Assembly (NCBI GenBank): GCA_000434475.1
Contig: FR879514.1
Location: 1-43,446 of the forward strand
Reading direction: 5' to 3'
Origin: Dialister sp. CAG:486
GTDB taxonomy: Bacteria > Bacillota > Negativicutes > Veillonellales > Dialisteraceae
Length of the DNA: 43,446 nt
The notes under the pieces were generated by a model that worked only from the letters and a program-made list of their open reading frames with translations, did no database searches and had not been told where the DNA came from. This document shows positions 33,820 to 41,955 of this stretch, in pieces. The position numbers and the translations under genes were made by a program. Every line of letters starts with the position of its first letter. Position 1 is the first letter of the stretch.

Positions 33820-34911
33820 TTAGTCTTTTCTCGTCACGATGTATCGCCCCGAGCCGACTTCTCTGATGTATCCTTTCAGCTGAAGCTGGAGCAGCAGCAT
33901 GGTCAGTTTTACCACAGACAGGCCGGACTGCTGCAGGATCTCCTCTGACGTCACTTCGTTTTCTGTACAGCAGAAACGATACACCAATTCTTCCTCCAAT
34001 GTCAACTGCTCAAGGAAACCTTTTTCAGATTTTTTATTCTCTTCTTCCTTCCATCCATACTCCGAGAGGATGTCATCTGCCGATGTACAGCAGATGGCAC
34101 CGTTTCGGATGAGCTGATTCGTCCCCTTACAGGAAGGCAGCCAGATGCTCCCCGGGACAGAGAATACATCGCGCCCTTCCTCCAAAGCAAAGTCAGACGT
34201 AATGAGCGAGCCGCTCCGTTCAGCCGCCTCCACGACGAGTATCCCGCGGCTCATTCCAGCGATGATGCGGTTTCTCGCAGGAAACTGGCGGCCAAGCGGC
34301 GGCGTACCGGGCGGGTACTCGGAAACCAGTGTCCCGCCGCTCTCTATCACCTGATGGAACAGATGGCGGTTCTCCGGTGGATATACGCGGTCCAGACCGC
34401 ACGCCAGCACGACCACGGTCGGCGATCCGCCTTCCATCGCACCCGTATGCGATGCGCTGTCGATCCCTCTTGCTCCGCCGGAAACGATCGTGATGCCGTG
34501 AGCGGAGAGCCCTCTGGCAAGTTCATGTGCCGTCTCGATCCCATATGCCGTCGCTTTTCGCGATCCGACGACAGCGATCGTCCGTTCAAAGCAGGGCAAC
34601 GCCCCGCGATAAAACAGAACTGCCGGCGGATTCGCCGTCGCAGACAAAAGCGGCGGATAGTCACTGTCCTCAAAGGCAGAGCAGCGAATATCAAGCTGGT
34701 AGAGCTTCTCTTCGATCTGCTCAAGGCTTGTCTCATTTCGGTAAGCCAGAAAGGCAGCCAGTGTCTTTCCCGTCAAAATATGTGACTTTTCGATAGACTC
34801 CGCCGATGCTTTCCATACATCTTCCGCCGTCTCAAAATAGTCCATCAAAGCCCGCATGTGCTTCGCGCCCAGCCGCGGACAGCCCGGAAGGGCAGCAGCA
34901 TAGATATCCAT
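33820..34911 (-). CDS. dprA: DNA-processing protein DprA
   Basis: Loads RecA on incoming single-stranded DNA during transformation. The 363-aa protein has a helical N-terminal SAM-like part (about 1-65). The Rossmann-like core follows, with GSRKATAYG at 116-124 and SGGARGID at 144-151. A C-terminal winged-helix (DML1-like) domain lies at about 300-360. All family blocks are present and full length. The ATG at 34911 has AAGGAG upstream. It follows comM by 87 bp on the same strand and precedes topA. Together with comM this supports natural competence potential, but no uptake pilus or com genes are within view. Confidence 0.96.
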   Translation of the reverse strand: MDIYAAALPGCPRLGAKHMRALMDYFETAEDVWKASAESIEKSHILTGKTLAAFLAYRNETSLEQIEEKLYQLDIRCSAFEDSDYPPLLSATANPPAVLFYRGALPCFERTIAVVGSRKATAYGIETAHELARGLSAHGITIVSGGARGIDSASHTGAMEGGSPTVVVLACGLDRVYPPENRHLFHQVIESGGTLVSEYPPGTPPLGRQFPARNRIIAGMSRGILVVEAAERSGSLITSDFALEEGRDVFSVPGSIWLPSCKGTNQLIRNGAICCTSADDILSEYGWKEEENKKSEKGFLEQLTLEEELVYRFCCTENEVTSEEILQQSGLSVVKLTMLLLQLQLKGYIREVGSGRYIVTRKD

Positions 34912-34998
34912 GGGATGCTCCTTATATATAAGCAGATCAGAGATCCAGGGTCAGAATTGGCAAAAAGAGATATGGCAAGATCCTGTTTCGAGCCCTGG

Positions 34999-36513
34999 TC
35001 ACTTTCCATTGATCATATTTCTGAAACTGATCGCTTCGGCGACATGCTCGGGGCGGATCTGGTCGGAACCCGCGAGGTCAGCGATCGTCCGTGCAACTTT
35101 AATGATGCGGTCATAGCTTCTGGCCGAAAGGTGCAGCTTTTCGAAGACGACGCGCAGCATTTCTGTCCCCTCCGCGTCGAGCTGACAAGTCTCCTTCAGC
35201 TGGCGATGCCCCATCTGTGCATTGCTCTGCATATGCCAGCGTGAGAGACGCTCCGCCTGCACAGCCCGCGCCTCGGCGACGCGCTTTGCGATATCACAGG
35301 AAGGCTCGCCCTGAATGGTCGCGGTGAGCTCACTGTATTTCGGGCGCATCACAGAGACATGCAGGTCGATGCGGTCGAGAAGCGGCCCGGAAATCTTCTG
35401 TCCGTAACGGCGGATCTCTCCATCCGTGCAGGTACATTCCCGCTGCGGATCTCCAAGGTATCCGCAGGGACATGGATTCATCGCCGCTATCAAGATAAAA
35501 TCCGCCGGATAGGTGAAGGCTGCATTCACACGGGAAATATGTACTTCTCGGTCTTCCAAAGGCTGGCGCAGGACTTCCAGCACCGTTCTTGGAAATTCCG
35601 GCAGCTCGTCCAGGAAAAGTACGCCGCGGTGAGCCAAGGTCACTTCCCCTGGTCTGGGGATACTGCCGCCGCCGATGAGCCCCGCCATGGAGATCGTATG
35701 ATGCGGACTTCTAAACGGGCGCTCCCGCATGATATCTTCCGCTTTATAGAGGCCGGCGACGCTGTAGATCTTCGTCACTTCGAGCGCTTCTTCCCGCGTC
35801 ATCGGAGGAAGGATGGTCGTGATGCGGCGGGCCAGCATGGTTTTCCCGGAGCCCGGCGGCCCGGTCATCAGTACATTGTGTGCTCCGGCAGCTGCGATCT
35901 CCATCGCCTTCTTGGCGAGGATCTGCCCCTGCACCTCAGCATAGTCTACATCACTCATCACTTCGCGGCGCGTCTCGTACCGCTCTGCCGGTGCCATCTC
36001 CTGGCGGCCGCAGAGAAATTCCACCAGATCCCGGAATGTCTTCGGTCCATAGACCGTGATGTTCTCACAGAGAAGTGCTTCACCGGTCACGTCTTCGGCC
36101 ATGACAAATTTGGAGATCCCCGCTTCCCGTCCGGCAAGCACCATGGAGAGAATACCGGGGACCGGGCGGATCTCTCCCTTGAGCGAGAGCTCTCCGATGA
36201 ACATGATCCCTTCAAGCGCTTCTTTTGCGACATCGCCGCTCGCAGCCAGAAGGCCGACAGCGATCGGAAGATCCAGTCCGGAGCCATCTTTTTTGAGGTC
36301 TGCCGGAGCCAGATTCACCGTCACTTTGTCGACAGGAAAGTGATAGCCGGAGTTCCGGATGGCAGAGTGTACGCGCTCCTTCGACTCTTTGACCGCCGTT
36401 GTCGGAAGTCCCACGATGTCAAAGGAGGGAAAATTCTTATTGATGTCGACTTCGACGCCGATCACATGACCATTCAGACCGAACGTGGTCGAGCCCAATA
36501 CTTGTGCATACAT
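34999..36513 (-). CDS. comM: YifB/ComM family Mg-chelatase-like AAA+ ATPase
   Basis: AAA+ helicase-like protein; the ComM member promotes branch migration during integration of transforming DNA. The 504-aa protein has the N-terminal ChlI-like domain (about 1-165), Walker A GPPGSGKT at 218-225, and Walker B in GVLFLDELPEF. A cysteine-rich CPCGYLGD... CTC segment follows, and the C-terminal lid domain completes the usual length. The ATG at 36513 is chosen because GGAGG is seven bases upstream and MYAQVLGSTTFGL is the family start; a longer frame upstream consists of repeat DNA. It precedes dprA. The symbol follows common usage for the family. Confidence 0.93.
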   Translation of the reverse strand: MYAQVLGSTTFGLNGHVIGVEVDINKNFPSFDIVGLPTTAVKESKERVHSAIRNSGYHFPVDKVTVNLAPADLKKDGSGLDLPIAVGLLAASGDVAKEALEGIMFIGELSLKGEIRPVPGILSMVLAGREAGISKFVMAEDVTGEALLCENITVYGPKTFRDLVEFLCGRQEMAPAERYETRREVMSDVDYAEVQGQILAKKAMEIAAAGAHNVLMTGPPGSGKTMLARRITTILPPMTREEALEVTKIYSVAGLYKAEDIMRERPFRSPHHTISMAGLIGGGSIPRPGEVTLAHRGVLFLDELPEFPRTVLEVLRQPLEDREVHISRVNAAFTYPADFILIAAMNPCPCGYLGDPQRECTCTDGEIRRYGQKISGPLLDRIDLHVSVMRPKYSELTATIQGEPSCDIAKRVAEARAVQAERLSRWHMQSNAQMGHRQLKETCQLDAEGTEMLRVVFEKLHLSARSYDRIIKVARTIADLAGSDQIRPEHVAEAISFRNMINGK

Positions 36514-36983
36514 AGGATATCCTCCTTTGAGAAGGGAAATGATGTAGGGTTCAGTGTTCAGAGTTAGCCCCCGGCGTGGTGCCCTTTGATTACATTTGAA
36601 AGCCTCGCTTGCATGAGAAATGAGAAATGGTGGTGCGGCGCATTTCGTCATCCTGAGCGGAGAAAAACGTCGTATGTTAGCAAATGGCTTATCTGAAACA
36701 GGAGAACTGAGTCGAAGGATCTAAGCGCCGCGTTATCTGAAACAGGAAAATTGAGTCGAAGAATCTAAGCGCCGCGGAGGTTTGAAACTAGCGGTTTTCT
36801 CGTATCGCAAACCTAATCCCTAGCTACTAATTCCTAGCCACCAGTCACTAGTCACTAGCCACGCATCCCTGCTTTCACACATACATCGTTTACCGATCTG
36901 CAAGGAAGATTTCTCGCTTCGCTCGAAATGACGATACGGGAGTCTGATGTCTTCTAGTCCCCAGTCGCTCCTCATCCCCGCTT
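36514..36983. repeat. Composite intergenic repeat between yraN and comM
   Basis: No gene is seen. It includes a ~105-bp module (36629-36732, inverted relative to 7934-8038 and 42191-42294). The last 44 bp of that module are duplicated in tandem (36689-36732 and 36733-36776) with three differences. Next come the inverted composite: end module GGTTTTCTCGTATCGCAA, a heptad array (36811-36863), the boundary CATCCCTGCTTTCACA, the hairpin core (36903-36932), and a short second array. The heptad array has one more unit than its counterpart at 29498-29538, while the flanks match. Confidence 0.8.
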
Positions 36984-37337
36984 TCAAAACGCATTCCTGA
37001 TATGATGAAACTTCACAGTCCCATCCGCCATCTGCATGACTTCAACAACGTCGAAACGGATGCGCCGGCCCTCTATATGGCGGCTGCAGGCGAAGGCTTT
37101 CGCTGTATAGCGGATGTGCTGCTGCTTGAAAGGCGTCACCGCTTCCTTCGGTTCTCCATAGCGGCGGTTTGTGCGGCTCTTGACCTCGATGAATACCAGC
37201 GTCTCTCCATCTTCCATGATGAGGTCGATCTCCCCATGGGTACGCTTGAAATTACGCGCGAGAAAGTGGTAACCCTTCCCTTCCAGATATTTTTCTGCCG
37301 CCGTTTCTCCATCGCGGCCAAAGCGGGTCGTCTGCAT
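36984..37337 (-). CDS. yraN: YraN family (UPF0102) nuclease-fold protein
   Basis: Small protein of the UPF0102 family with a restriction-endonuclease-like fold. The 117-aa sequence has the family opening (FGRDGETAAEKYLEGKGY). It also has the candidate metal-binding acids and lysine in HGEIDLIM (E36, D38) and FIEVKSR (E51, K53), a PD-(D/E)XK-type arrangement. The biochemical role is unproven; members lie near rnhB, comM and dprA in many bacteria, as here. AAGGAG lies eight bases before the ATG at 37337. It is separated from the acyl ligase gene by a strong terminator. Confidence 0.92.
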   Translation of the reverse strand: MQTTRFGRDGETAAEKYLEGKGYHFLARNFKRTHGEIDLIMEDGETLVFIEVKSRTNRRYGEPKEAVTPFKQQHIRYTAKAFACSRHIEGRRIRFDVVEVMQMADGTVKFHHIRNAF

Positions 37338-37486
37338 AGTATATCTCCTTAGCTATATGGCACTTTCCGCCTGCCTAGTCTCGGTGAGCGAGACCATTCT
37401 TTATTCTATTCTCTATCCTCCCCGCCGTTTCGTCAATGAAAGAACGTCGGTATATGCAAACGGTATCAATAATGACTTTCTCATGA

Positions 37487-37524
37487 AAAAAAGTAATAGC
37501 AGAGACATGGTCTGCTATTACTTT
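37487..37524 (-). terminator. Terminator of the bioY-acyl operon
   Basis: AAAGTAATAGCAGA and TCTGCTATTACTTT form a perfect 14-bp stem with a seven-base loop, followed by seven T on the minus strand. It begins three bases after the ligase stop codon. Confidence 0.9.
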
Positions 37525-37526
37525 CC

Positions 37527-38870
37527 TCATCCCAAAGAAACTGCTTTTGCCATCGCAAGAAGCCGTTTCCGATCCGTCTTCCCAGTAGATGTTTTCGGGA
37601 TAGATGCCACGCAAAGGATACGGTGCGGGATCTCCCAAGCGCGAAGCCCTTCCGCAAGAAGGCTCATAAGTCGAGCATCCGGCGCAGGCACCTGACCGGA
37701 CAGAAAGGCGATCAAGCGGTCATCCCCATTCGCCTGCTTCTCTCCGATGACCTCTGCCTCCTCGACGCCGGGCAGCATCAGAAGATGGGAAAGCACCTTT
37801 TGTCGGCTCACATGATTTCCCTTGATGTGATACTGATCCTCTCTGCGACCGAGGAAATAGAGCATCCCCTCTTCATCGACGCGGCCCATATCATGACAGG
37901 TAAGAGGTCTTTCTGCCCCTTCGACAGCAAACGGCGTATCGACGTAGATCTCTTCGTTCCTGATGATGATCGAGATCCCCGGAAACGGCCGCCCCACTGC
38001 ACTCGGATGGGTCAGGATATCCTTGCCTTCGATATAGCTCACATAGCTTAGCTCGGACGCACCATAGTAAAGGATGGTACGGCTCATCGGGAAATGCCGG
38101 GTAAGCGCATCCAGGATCCGCTTCGTCATGAGCTGCGAGCCTGTCAGAATATGCGTGACGGACGAGGCTTCTCCTCTGACGCGGCAAAGGGCGGAGAGCT
38201 TCGAGGGGATCATATAGACATGCGTCGCCTGCGTCTCTCCGATGTCTTTCATCCATGTCTTTGGCTGTACAGCCTCCGTCCCCGCGATCGTCCCTCCTGC
38301 ATACAGGAAGGCCATCAGCATGTTCAGATTTCCTGTGAAAGCCATCGAACCGGACAGATAAAGCACCGCATGCCTATCGATGTGGAAAATATCGTTCTGC
38401 ACAGGAAAAAAATCCCGCCAGCTCGCCTCTTTTCGGAAGAGTACCTTGGCAAGGCCGCTCGTCCCCGAGGTCAGTACACCAAAGTCGGCGTCGGCCCCCA
38501 TCTCTTTGCCGGTCAGTTGCCAGAGCTCTCCCGCCGGCTGCATCTTCAGCCCGTCAAAGCAGGTATCAGAAAGAAGGCCTCCGATCGGACGCTCCCTGAG
38601 AAGCGCGGCGATGTCCTCCTCCTTCAGGTATTCGTGAAGCAGCACCGGCACAGCCCCCGCCATCATCGCGCCAAGGAAATAGAGCACCTGCGAGGGAGGA
38701 TCTGAGAAGCGCAGTCCCAGCACCTCTCCCTGCCATGGAGATAGAGACGCTGCGATCGCACAGACGCGCGAGTACGCCTCACTATATGATAGAGCCTCTC
38801 CTCTCCATACGAGAAAGATCTTCCGAGGGGACTTCTCAGTCCAGCGTTTTAAATCCTCATATAAATGCAT
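37527..38870 (-). CDS. AMP-forming acyl-CoA synthetase/ligase (YhfT-like)
   Basis: Activates a carboxylic acid as acyl-AMP, usually then forming an acyl-CoA. The 447-aa protein is short for the superfamily but has the full motif set: P-loop TSGTSGLAK at 134-142, YGASELSY, the GRREDQYHIKG hinge, and the catalytic lysine K431 in IPKTSTGKTDRK. It closes an operon with bioY, a MaoC-like gene and a thiolase-like gene under a BirA-type operator. This parallels the BirA-controlled yhfU-yhfT-yhfS genes of Bacillus subtilis (bioY homologue, acyl ligase, thiolase), known from comparative genomics of the biotin regulon. The acid used is unknown. A link to a biotin precursor or to a biotin-sensitive fatty-acid step is an inference from regulation. 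The gene follows the thiolase by 64 bp. Confidence 0.9.
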   Translation of the reverse strand: MHLYEDLKRWTEKSPRKIFLVWRGEALSYSEAYSRVCAIAASLSPWQGEVLGLRFSDPPSQVLYFLGAMMAGAVPVLLHEYLKEEDIAALLRERPIGGLLSDTCFDGLKMQPAGELWQLTGKEMGADADFGVLTSGTSGLAKVLFRKEASWRDFFPVQNDIFHIDRHAVLYLSGSMAFTGNLNMLMAFLYAGGTIAGTEAVQPKTWMKDIGETQATHVYMIPSKLSALCRVRGEASSVTHILTGSQLMTKRILDALTRHFPMSRTILYYGASELSYVSYIEGKDILTHPSAVGRPFPGISIIIRNEEIYVDTPFAVEGAERPLTCHDMGRVDEEGMLYFLGRREDQYHIKGNHVSRQKVLSHLLMLPGVEEAEVIGEKQANGDDRLIAFLSGQVPAPDARLMSLLAEGLRAWEIPHRILCVASIPKTSTGKTDRKRLLAMAKAVSLG

Positions 38871-38934
38871 TGTCTTTTCTTCCCGTTCATGAAATCTGAT
38901 CCATCAGGAATTCTGATCTCCAAAAGCTTGCACG

Positions 38935-40095
38935 TTATGCGTCTCTTCCCATCTTATTTTCTATCAGTATCGCTTCGGCGACGCCGCCCGCAGCCGGGAT
39001 CGCGGCGACACCATAGCGCCCGTTTTTCTGCTTGAGGATCGCCATCAGATGGATCATGATCTCCGCCCCGGATGCCCCATAGGGATGTCCGTAAGCCAAA
39101 GCACCGCCGAAGCAGTTCAGCCGATCCTTCACGGACGGATGACGCTCCATGAAATCGGCGCTGATGACCGCAAAGGCTTCATTGTACTCGAAGGCATCAA
39201 TATCTTCATAGGAAAGCCCCTCCCTAGATAACAGCTGAGAGACCGCCTGATCTGCCATGAGAGGCGAGCAAGCTGCATCGCCGCCGGACACGCGCACCGC
39301 CTTGATCTCCGCCATCGGATGCGCACCGTGCGCCTTCACCCAGTCATCGGAAGCGAGTGCCACAAAAGCCGCCCCATCATTCATCGTGCAGGCATTCGCC
39401 GCCGTGAGTATCCCATCCGGCACATTCGTCACATGCGGCGCTCTTGCCAGCAGTCGTTCGCTCATCCTTGGACGGATGGCCTCATCCCTTGTACTGCCAA
39501 AGAGAGGCACGATATACGGCGCGAGGCAGCCTTCCTTCTCTACGCGGCTCGCCCGCTTATGGCTAAGAAGGGCTGCCTCGTCCGCTTCTTCTTTGGAAAT
39601 CCCTGCTTTCTTCGCCGCGCGCTCCGCGCCCAGAAGCATCGCATCATCACTAAATTCCCCCGGCCGGAACTGTGCCGCCGTGAATTCAGGCTCTCTCTTT
39701 CGGCTTCGTTCATCCCATTCCTGATAGATGCGGCGCGGTGCGAGCGAAGCACTCTCGGTGCCGCCCGCAAGGATGAAGTCCGCCATCCCGGAGGCGATCT
39801 TTGCTGCAGAGAGGTCGATCGCTGCCAAAGCAGAAGCACACTGGAGATCAAGCGTCATAGCAGGGACCTCTTCCGGAAGACCCGCCTCGAGTACCGTGAG
39901 GCGGCCGATATTTCCGCCAGGGCCCACCGCATTCCCGCAAAGCACCAGATCCGGAAGTGCTGACTTCCCATACTTCGACCACACCCTGTGAAGAATTTCT
40001 CCGCCCAGCACCTCAGGCCGCACCGTCTTAAAGATGCCATATCGTATACCGATATGGCTGCGCAGCCCGCCCAGAAGATACACCCGATCTCTCAT
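38935..40095 (-). CDS. Thiolase-family protein (YhfS-like) with a replaced second catalytic cysteine
   Basis: The 386-aa protein has the thiolase fold and the nucleophile cysteine C86 in LQCASALAAI. It also has the NEAF motif (N305) and the GHPYGASG histidine (H337). The usual second catalytic cysteine in a C-x-G-G-G context near the C-terminus is not there: the aligned stretch reads AAIPAAGG, with P367 at the cysteine position. Such a protein may run in only one direction, use another base, or act differently from a normal acetyl-CoA acetyltransferase. The ATG at 40095 overlaps the MaoC-like stop in ATGA, so the two are translationally coupled; longer starts would lie within that gene. It belongs to the BirA-controlled bioY operon. 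Confidence 0.9.
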   Translation of the reverse strand: MRDRVYLLGGLRSHIGIRYGIFKTVRPEVLGGEILHRVWSKYGKSALPDLVLCGNAVGPGGNIGRLTVLEAGLPEEVPAMTLDLQCASALAAIDLSAAKIASGMADFILAGGTESASLAPRRIYQEWDERSRKREPEFTAAQFRPGEFSDDAMLLGAERAAKKAGISKEEADEAALLSHKRASRVEKEGCLAPYIVPLFGSTRDEAIRPRMSERLLARAPHVTNVPDGILTAANACTMNDGAAFVALASDDWVKAHGAHPMAEIKAVRVSGGDAACSPLMADQAVSQLLSREGLSYEDIDAFEYNEAFAVISADFMERHPSVKDRLNCFGGALAYGHPYGASGAEIMIHLMAILKQKNGRYGVAAIPAAGGVAEAILIENKMGRDA

Positions 40096-40598
40096 TCCCT
40101 GCTTCCTTTCCGCTGCCATTCTCCGACAAAGCACAATGTATCCGTATACCCGAGAAGCTGATCCCCCACTTTCTTCAAGTATACCATCTCCCCTGCCCTG
40201 ACAGGATGATGGAAACGAAGCCGGATCGCGTTCCCGGGATACATGGCAACGAGCGACACAAGCAGCTGAAAACCGCTCACGATCGGCTGCGATCCCTGAT
40301 GGATCGCATTATGATCCCCCAAGGCATCGCTGAAGTGATGGACCTCCTCAGCCGTAAACAGCCGCCACGGCTCTCCCTCCCGTCCCTTCCGCGGGCATTT
40401 CCCCGCATGGAAAGGAAGGAGCACCATAGAAAGCTCCCCGCCGTCCGTACATGCCGAAAGGCGGATGAGCCGTCCCTCCTTGACATGTACCCCGCAGGAT
40501 GCCTTCGGCGTGCCTTCTTTCCAGAAGATCTCTGCCATCACCATCCCCTGCCATGCGTCTTTCCATACGGAGCATAGCATTCGCATCTGTTCTTCCAT
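40092..40598 (-). CDS. MaoC/hotdog-fold dehydratase-like protein
   Basis: The 168-aa protein is of hotdog type with a hydratase-like motif HHFSDALGDHNAIHQG. D95 and H100 correspond to the catalytic pair of MaoC-type enoyl-CoA hydratases (usual form GDxNPxH). The remainder is less conserved, and an N-terminal ~80 residues look like a second, degenerate hotdog strand set. I start it at the ATG at 40598, because GGAGG lies just upstream (four-base spacing). The longer TTG start at 40685 would run through a terminator-like hairpin and a palindromic repeat. The stop overlaps the thiolase start. A hydratase beside a thiolase and an acyl ligase suggests one short acyl-CoA pathway. No hydroxyacyl dehydrogenase is nearby. 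Confidence 0.75.
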   Translation of the reverse strand: MEEQMRMLCSVWKDAWQGMVMAEIFWKEGTPKASCGVHVKEGRLIRLSACTDGGELSMVLLPFHAGKCPRKGREGEPWRLFTAEEVHHFSDALGDHNAIHQGSQPIVSGFQLLVSLVAMYPGNAIRLRFHHPVRAGEMVYLKKVGDQLLGYTDTLCFVGEWQRKGSRE

Positions 40599-40608
40599 AC
40601 AGCCTCCG

Positions 40609-40644
40609 AAAAAAGCTGTGACAGCCTCGGCCATCACAGCTTTT
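40609..40644 (-). terminator. Internal terminator or attenuator between bioY and the MaoC-like gene
   Basis: On the minus strand AAAAGCTGTGA pairs with TCACAGCTTTT around twelve bases and runs into TTTTTT, followed immediately by the CGGAGG of the MaoC-like gene. It would reduce, but need not abolish, read-through from bioY. No separate promoter was found for the downstream genes. Confidence 0.7.
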
Positions 40645-40662
40645 ACATCATACAAAACAACC

Positions 40663-40697
40663 AGGAAACGCTGATCCAGCTCCAAACCCGTTTCCCT
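40663..40697. repeat. Palindromic relative of the MITE-like ends, after bioY
   Basis: AGGAAACGCTGAT at one end and GTTTCCCT at the other match the terminal repeats of the 163-bp element, with only 14 bases between. It overlaps the bioY stop codon by two bases. Confidence 0.45.
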
Positions 40698-41232
40698 AAT
40701 CTCTCTCGATCAGTGTCTTTCTATACTTTGCCACCAGGAAAGAGGCGAGGATGATCTTAGCCAGATCACCGGGCAGGAAAGGGAACATGCACATCACCAT
40801 CGCTGACCACATGCCTGTACCGGTGAGGAACATGAACCAGCCGATCCCCATCACGTAGCAGACTGCCGTACCTGCCAATGTCGCAGCGAGCATAGGCTTG
40901 AAGGTATGTCCCAACTTTTCAGATACCAGCCCCACCACGAAAGCCATCGGCGCAAAACCTAGGATGAATCCGCCCGAAGGCCCTGCAAGGACAGAGATCC
41001 CCGCACGCATCATCGAAAAGACCGGCACACCGGCCGCCCCTAGAATGAGATAGATCAAAAGAGCGAGAAGGCCATAGCGCTTCCCCAGAAAGCCCCCAGC
41101 CATCAGCACGCCGAACGTACCGAGCGTGATTGGCACGGGCTGGATCGGAATGGTCAGCTGCGAGCACACCGCGCACACCGCAGCGAATAACGCACACAGG
41201 ACCTGCATGCGGATCGAATGATTTGTATTCAT
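40696..41232 (-). CDS. bioY: BioY biotin transporter substrate-binding (S) component
   Basis: Membrane protein that binds biotin, alone or with an ECF energising module. The 178-aa protein has about six hydrophobic segments and the BioY hallmarks: TIPIQPVPITLGTFGVLMAG near the start and AGPSGGFILGFAPMAFVVGL in the middle. AGGAGG precedes the ATG at 41232. Upstream lies a near-perfect BirA operator over a consensus promoter, so biotin should repress it. No ecfA/ecfT or biotin synthesis gene is within view, so the energy-coupling module would be encoded elsewhere. It is the first gene of the operon with the MaoC-like, thiolase-like and ligase genes. Confidence 0.96.
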   Translation of the reverse strand: MNTNHSIRMQVLCALFAAVCAVCSQLTIPIQPVPITLGTFGVLMAGGFLGKRYGLLALLIYLILGAAGVPVFSMMRAGISVLAGPSGGFILGFAPMAFVVGLVSEKLGHTFKPMLAATLAGTAVCYVMGIGWFMFLTGTGMWSAMVMCMFPFLPGDLAKIILASFLVAKYRKTLIERD

Positions 41233-41359
41233 GGATATGACCTCCTAGAAATTGGCCGAGACAAGAAACCGAAGGTGTAAGGTGCAAGGTGCAAAGTTTT
41301 CCTACCAGTCACCAGCCACTAATCACTCCCAATCCCTGCCAACTATATTTGATGTGCTT

Positions 41360-41388
41360 ATTATAAAGTGCGAAAAACCGTTTGTCAA
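41360..41388 (-). promoter_or_regulatory. Consensus promoter of the bioY operon
   Basis: Minus strand TTGACA (41383-41388), exactly 17 bases, TATAAT (41360-41365): a full consensus sigma-70 promoter. The -35 box is part of the BirA half-site. Transcription would start near 41353. Confidence 0.93.
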
Positions 41389-41416
41389 CTCGCTTTATTC
41401 ATTAGTTGACAAACGG
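41378..41416 (-). promoter_or_regulatory. BirA operator of the bioY operon
   Basis: TTGTCAAC (41382-41389) and GTTGACAA (41405-41412) are separated by 15 bases. The perfect inverted arms extend to 13 bp (CCGTTTGTCAACT and its complement). Half-site sequence and spacing are those of bacterial BirA operators. Overlap with the -35 box predicts repression by biotinoyl-AMP-bound BirA. This also requires a BirA with a DNA-binding domain, encoded elsewhere. Confidence 0.9.
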
Positions 41417-41464
41417 TTGACGATAGAAATGACGCCTATGGATTTCCCTGCAACGCCTGACGCT

Positions 41465-41890
41465 TTAAGCATGTCCATGCAGGATGAATCGCTTAGTGAA
41501 ATAATTCCAAATCATCACGATCGCAGAAGCCACGACCTTTGAAAACATATACCATATCCCAAGAAGGTCGATGCAGCACCACATGACAAGCTGATTCAGC
41601 CCCAGCCCCATGAGAGACGTCACAATAAAGAGCACCATCTGTTTCGTACTCTGATTCTCTGCATGAAAGACCACATAGACACAAAGGATGTAATTCACAA
41701 TGAGGGAAATCGTAAAAGCGATCGGTGCGGAAACCAGCGGCGGAAGACCGCCGTACTCCGTCAATGTGAACAGCAGGACATACTCTAAGAGGAAGCACCC
41801 GCCCCCGACAGCGAGGAAACGAAAAATTTCCCAAAAACGATCCATGGAAGGGAAGATCTCCAAAATAAGCGACTCTAAAAATGTAGGCAT
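41465..41890 (-). CDS. GtrA-like membrane protein
   Basis: The 141-aa protein has four predicted membrane helices (roughly 20-41, 50-72, 83-105, 110-130). It has the GtrA family pattern: FLAVGGGCFLLEYVLLF, a conserved NYILCVYVVF in helix two, and W-N-Y-F-T-K-R-F near the end. GtrA-like proteins are thought to move or present polyprenyl-linked sugars for cell-surface glycosylation. The adjacent upstream gene is a GT2 sugar transferase of the type that makes such lipid-linked sugars, which supports that reading. The gap between the two (492 bp) is full of repeats, so co-transcription is uncertain. GGAAC serves as a weak ribosome binding site. Confidence 0.88.
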   Translation of the reverse strand: MPTFLESLILEIFPSMDRFWEIFRFLAVGGGCFLLEYVLLFTLTEYGGLPPLVSAPIAFTISLIVNYILCVYVVFHAENQSTKQMVLFIVTSLMGLGLNQLVMWCCIDLLGIWYMFSKVVASAIVMIWNYFTKRFILHGHA

Positions 41891-41916
41891 AATATGTTCC
41901 TTTGGAAATAGCAGCT

Positions 41917-41955
41917 AGGGAAACACTGATTCAATCGCAGAATCAGCGTTTCCCT
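41917..41955. repeat. Solo palindrome of the MITE-like family
   Basis: AGGGAAACACTGATT and AATCAGCGTTTCCCT form a 15-bp inverted repeat with one mismatch and nine bases between. These are the ends of the 163-bp element at 24586-24748 joined without its interior. It lies 27 bases upstream of the GtrA-like start. Confidence 0.75.

Noticed and set aside
40596..40685. Longer MaoC-like protein starting at TTG 40685
   Set aside because: The extra 29 codons run through a palindromic repeat and a terminator hairpin. A proper GGAGG precedes the ATG at 40598 instead.
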